Positions 63,395 to 64,000 of a stretch of DNA of 64,000 nucleotides are shown piece by piece. Where the stretch lies: contig NC_037273.1 in assembly GCF_000002425.4 (NCBI RefSeq), positions 13,797,207-13,861,206 on the forward strand, in the 5' to 3' direction. Below the pieces are notes generated by a model. The model was not told where the DNA came from and ran no database searches. It was given only the letters and a program-made list of their open reading frames with translations. The first letter of the stretch is position 1. Every line of letters starts with the position of its first letter. The stretch comes from Physcomitrium patens. Taxonomy: Eukaryota > Streptophyta > Bryopsida > Funariales > Funariaceae. Made by a program: the position numbers and the translations under genes.

Positions 63395-64000
63395 ATTTGA
63401 TGAATTCAACATGAAAAGCTTGAGGTGGAAGGTATTTGGAATTCTTTTGAATTTATTTGAATTTTGGAAAAAGAAGGTGAGAGAATAGAAGGAAAGGCTT
63501 TTAATAGTGCTTCAAGTAGAGTTGGAAGTGAAGCTACAAGTGCATGACAAGGTATGTATTTTGATTCCAAATTTATAAGTATTTTTGAGGCTTTTGCTTT
63601 ATTCATGCAACAGCAAAAAGTCAAAGATTGTAAAGAGAATATGATAACTAAAGCATTATAAGCAGTTGTGGAGAAGATTGATCAAATCAAAAAGAATGAT
63701 ATTACAAAATATTTAAGGTATTATATAAAGAAGATGGAATTGAAGCATATTTTAGAGAAAGAAATGGTTCAATTATTTGAATTGGTTAGTATACCAAAGA
63801 TAAGAAATCAAGTAAAATCTATTATAGGACATTTTAGAAGTTTATAGGAGAAATTTTCACTAATATTGAAGGATGAATTTTTCTTAGAAGATAGTGATTG
63901 GATTACAAAGAATTTTTTTGAATGGATTGAAAGGCTTAAGAAGGATCTTTTAACAATAAGAATATTAAAAGAGTTTAAAAAATAATATTCTGATTTATTA
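63395..64000 (+). pseudogene. Gypsy gag remnant, cut by the window end
   Basis: Plus-strand translation near 63830-63985 gives LKDEFFLEDSDWITKNFFEWIERLKKDLL, broken by stops. It resembles a conserved gag segment of plant Ty3/gypsy elements (KDEYFLEDSDxxTKxxFLEW type). It directly follows an LTR-2 end and so probably belongs to an LTR-2 element continuing past 64000. Confidence 0.55.

Overview
The window is nuclear DNA of a plant, probably a land plant. The evidence is spliceosomal introns, a plant-type secreted GDSL esterase/lipase with GC-rich exons in AT-rich surroundings, and dense nested LTR retrotransposons of plant Ty1/copia and Ty3/gypsy (including chromodomain) type. The small introns and GC-rich exons would suit a bryophyte or another non-seed plant, but that is a weak inference. 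I recognise only one host gene, present in two copies. Almost everything else is decayed mobile DNA.

Layout. 1-7.5 kb: chromovirus-type gypsy remnants on both strands, LTR fragments and a 199-bp TA microsatellite. 7.6-8.1 kb: the 3' end of another LTR element. 8.1-10.6 kb: a GC-richer island with no recognisable gene. 10.6-20.6 kb: AT-rich DNA, a solo LTR with a perfect target-site duplication, a decayed PIF/Harbinger-like transposase, then a minus-strand chromovirus with both LTRs and a nested solo LTR. 20.6-24.0 kb: the GDSL gene (3 exons, 414 aa, plus strand) with its probable promoter. 24.0-32.1 kb: a minus-strand copia element carrying two later solo-LTR insertions. 32.8-36.2 kb: AT-rich DNA in which I recognise nothing. 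36.2-39.0 kb: a second GC-richer island. 39.0-53.3 kb: a nest of gypsy elements, with two plus-strand copies of one family around a minus-strand element of another lineage. 53.3-62.2 kb: an inverted copy of 21.5-32.8 kb, with a second copia element and a second GDSL gene (minus strand). 62.2-64 kb: gypsy integrase, LTR and gag remnants.

The main structure is a large imperfect inverted duplication, left arm 21507-32833 and right arm 53297-62238, with a spacer of about 20 kb. The two GDSL genes lie at the outer ends and point toward each other. They encode identical proteins, and the two copia 3' LTRs read as identical. The 5' LTRs of the same copia elements differ at roughly one base in seven. 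This step in identity suggests recent homogenisation of the outer 4-5 kb of an older duplication, or an assembly error. The duplication stops 145 bp upstream of the GDSL start codon, so the second copy lacks the TATA-containing promoter of the first.

I did not find a convincing new biological system. The best leads are the two-tier palindrome, the heat-shock-element-like array in a gypsy LTR, and an antisense copy of a chromovirus internal segment next to its own 3' LTR. Percent identities and many repeat boundaries were estimated by eye.
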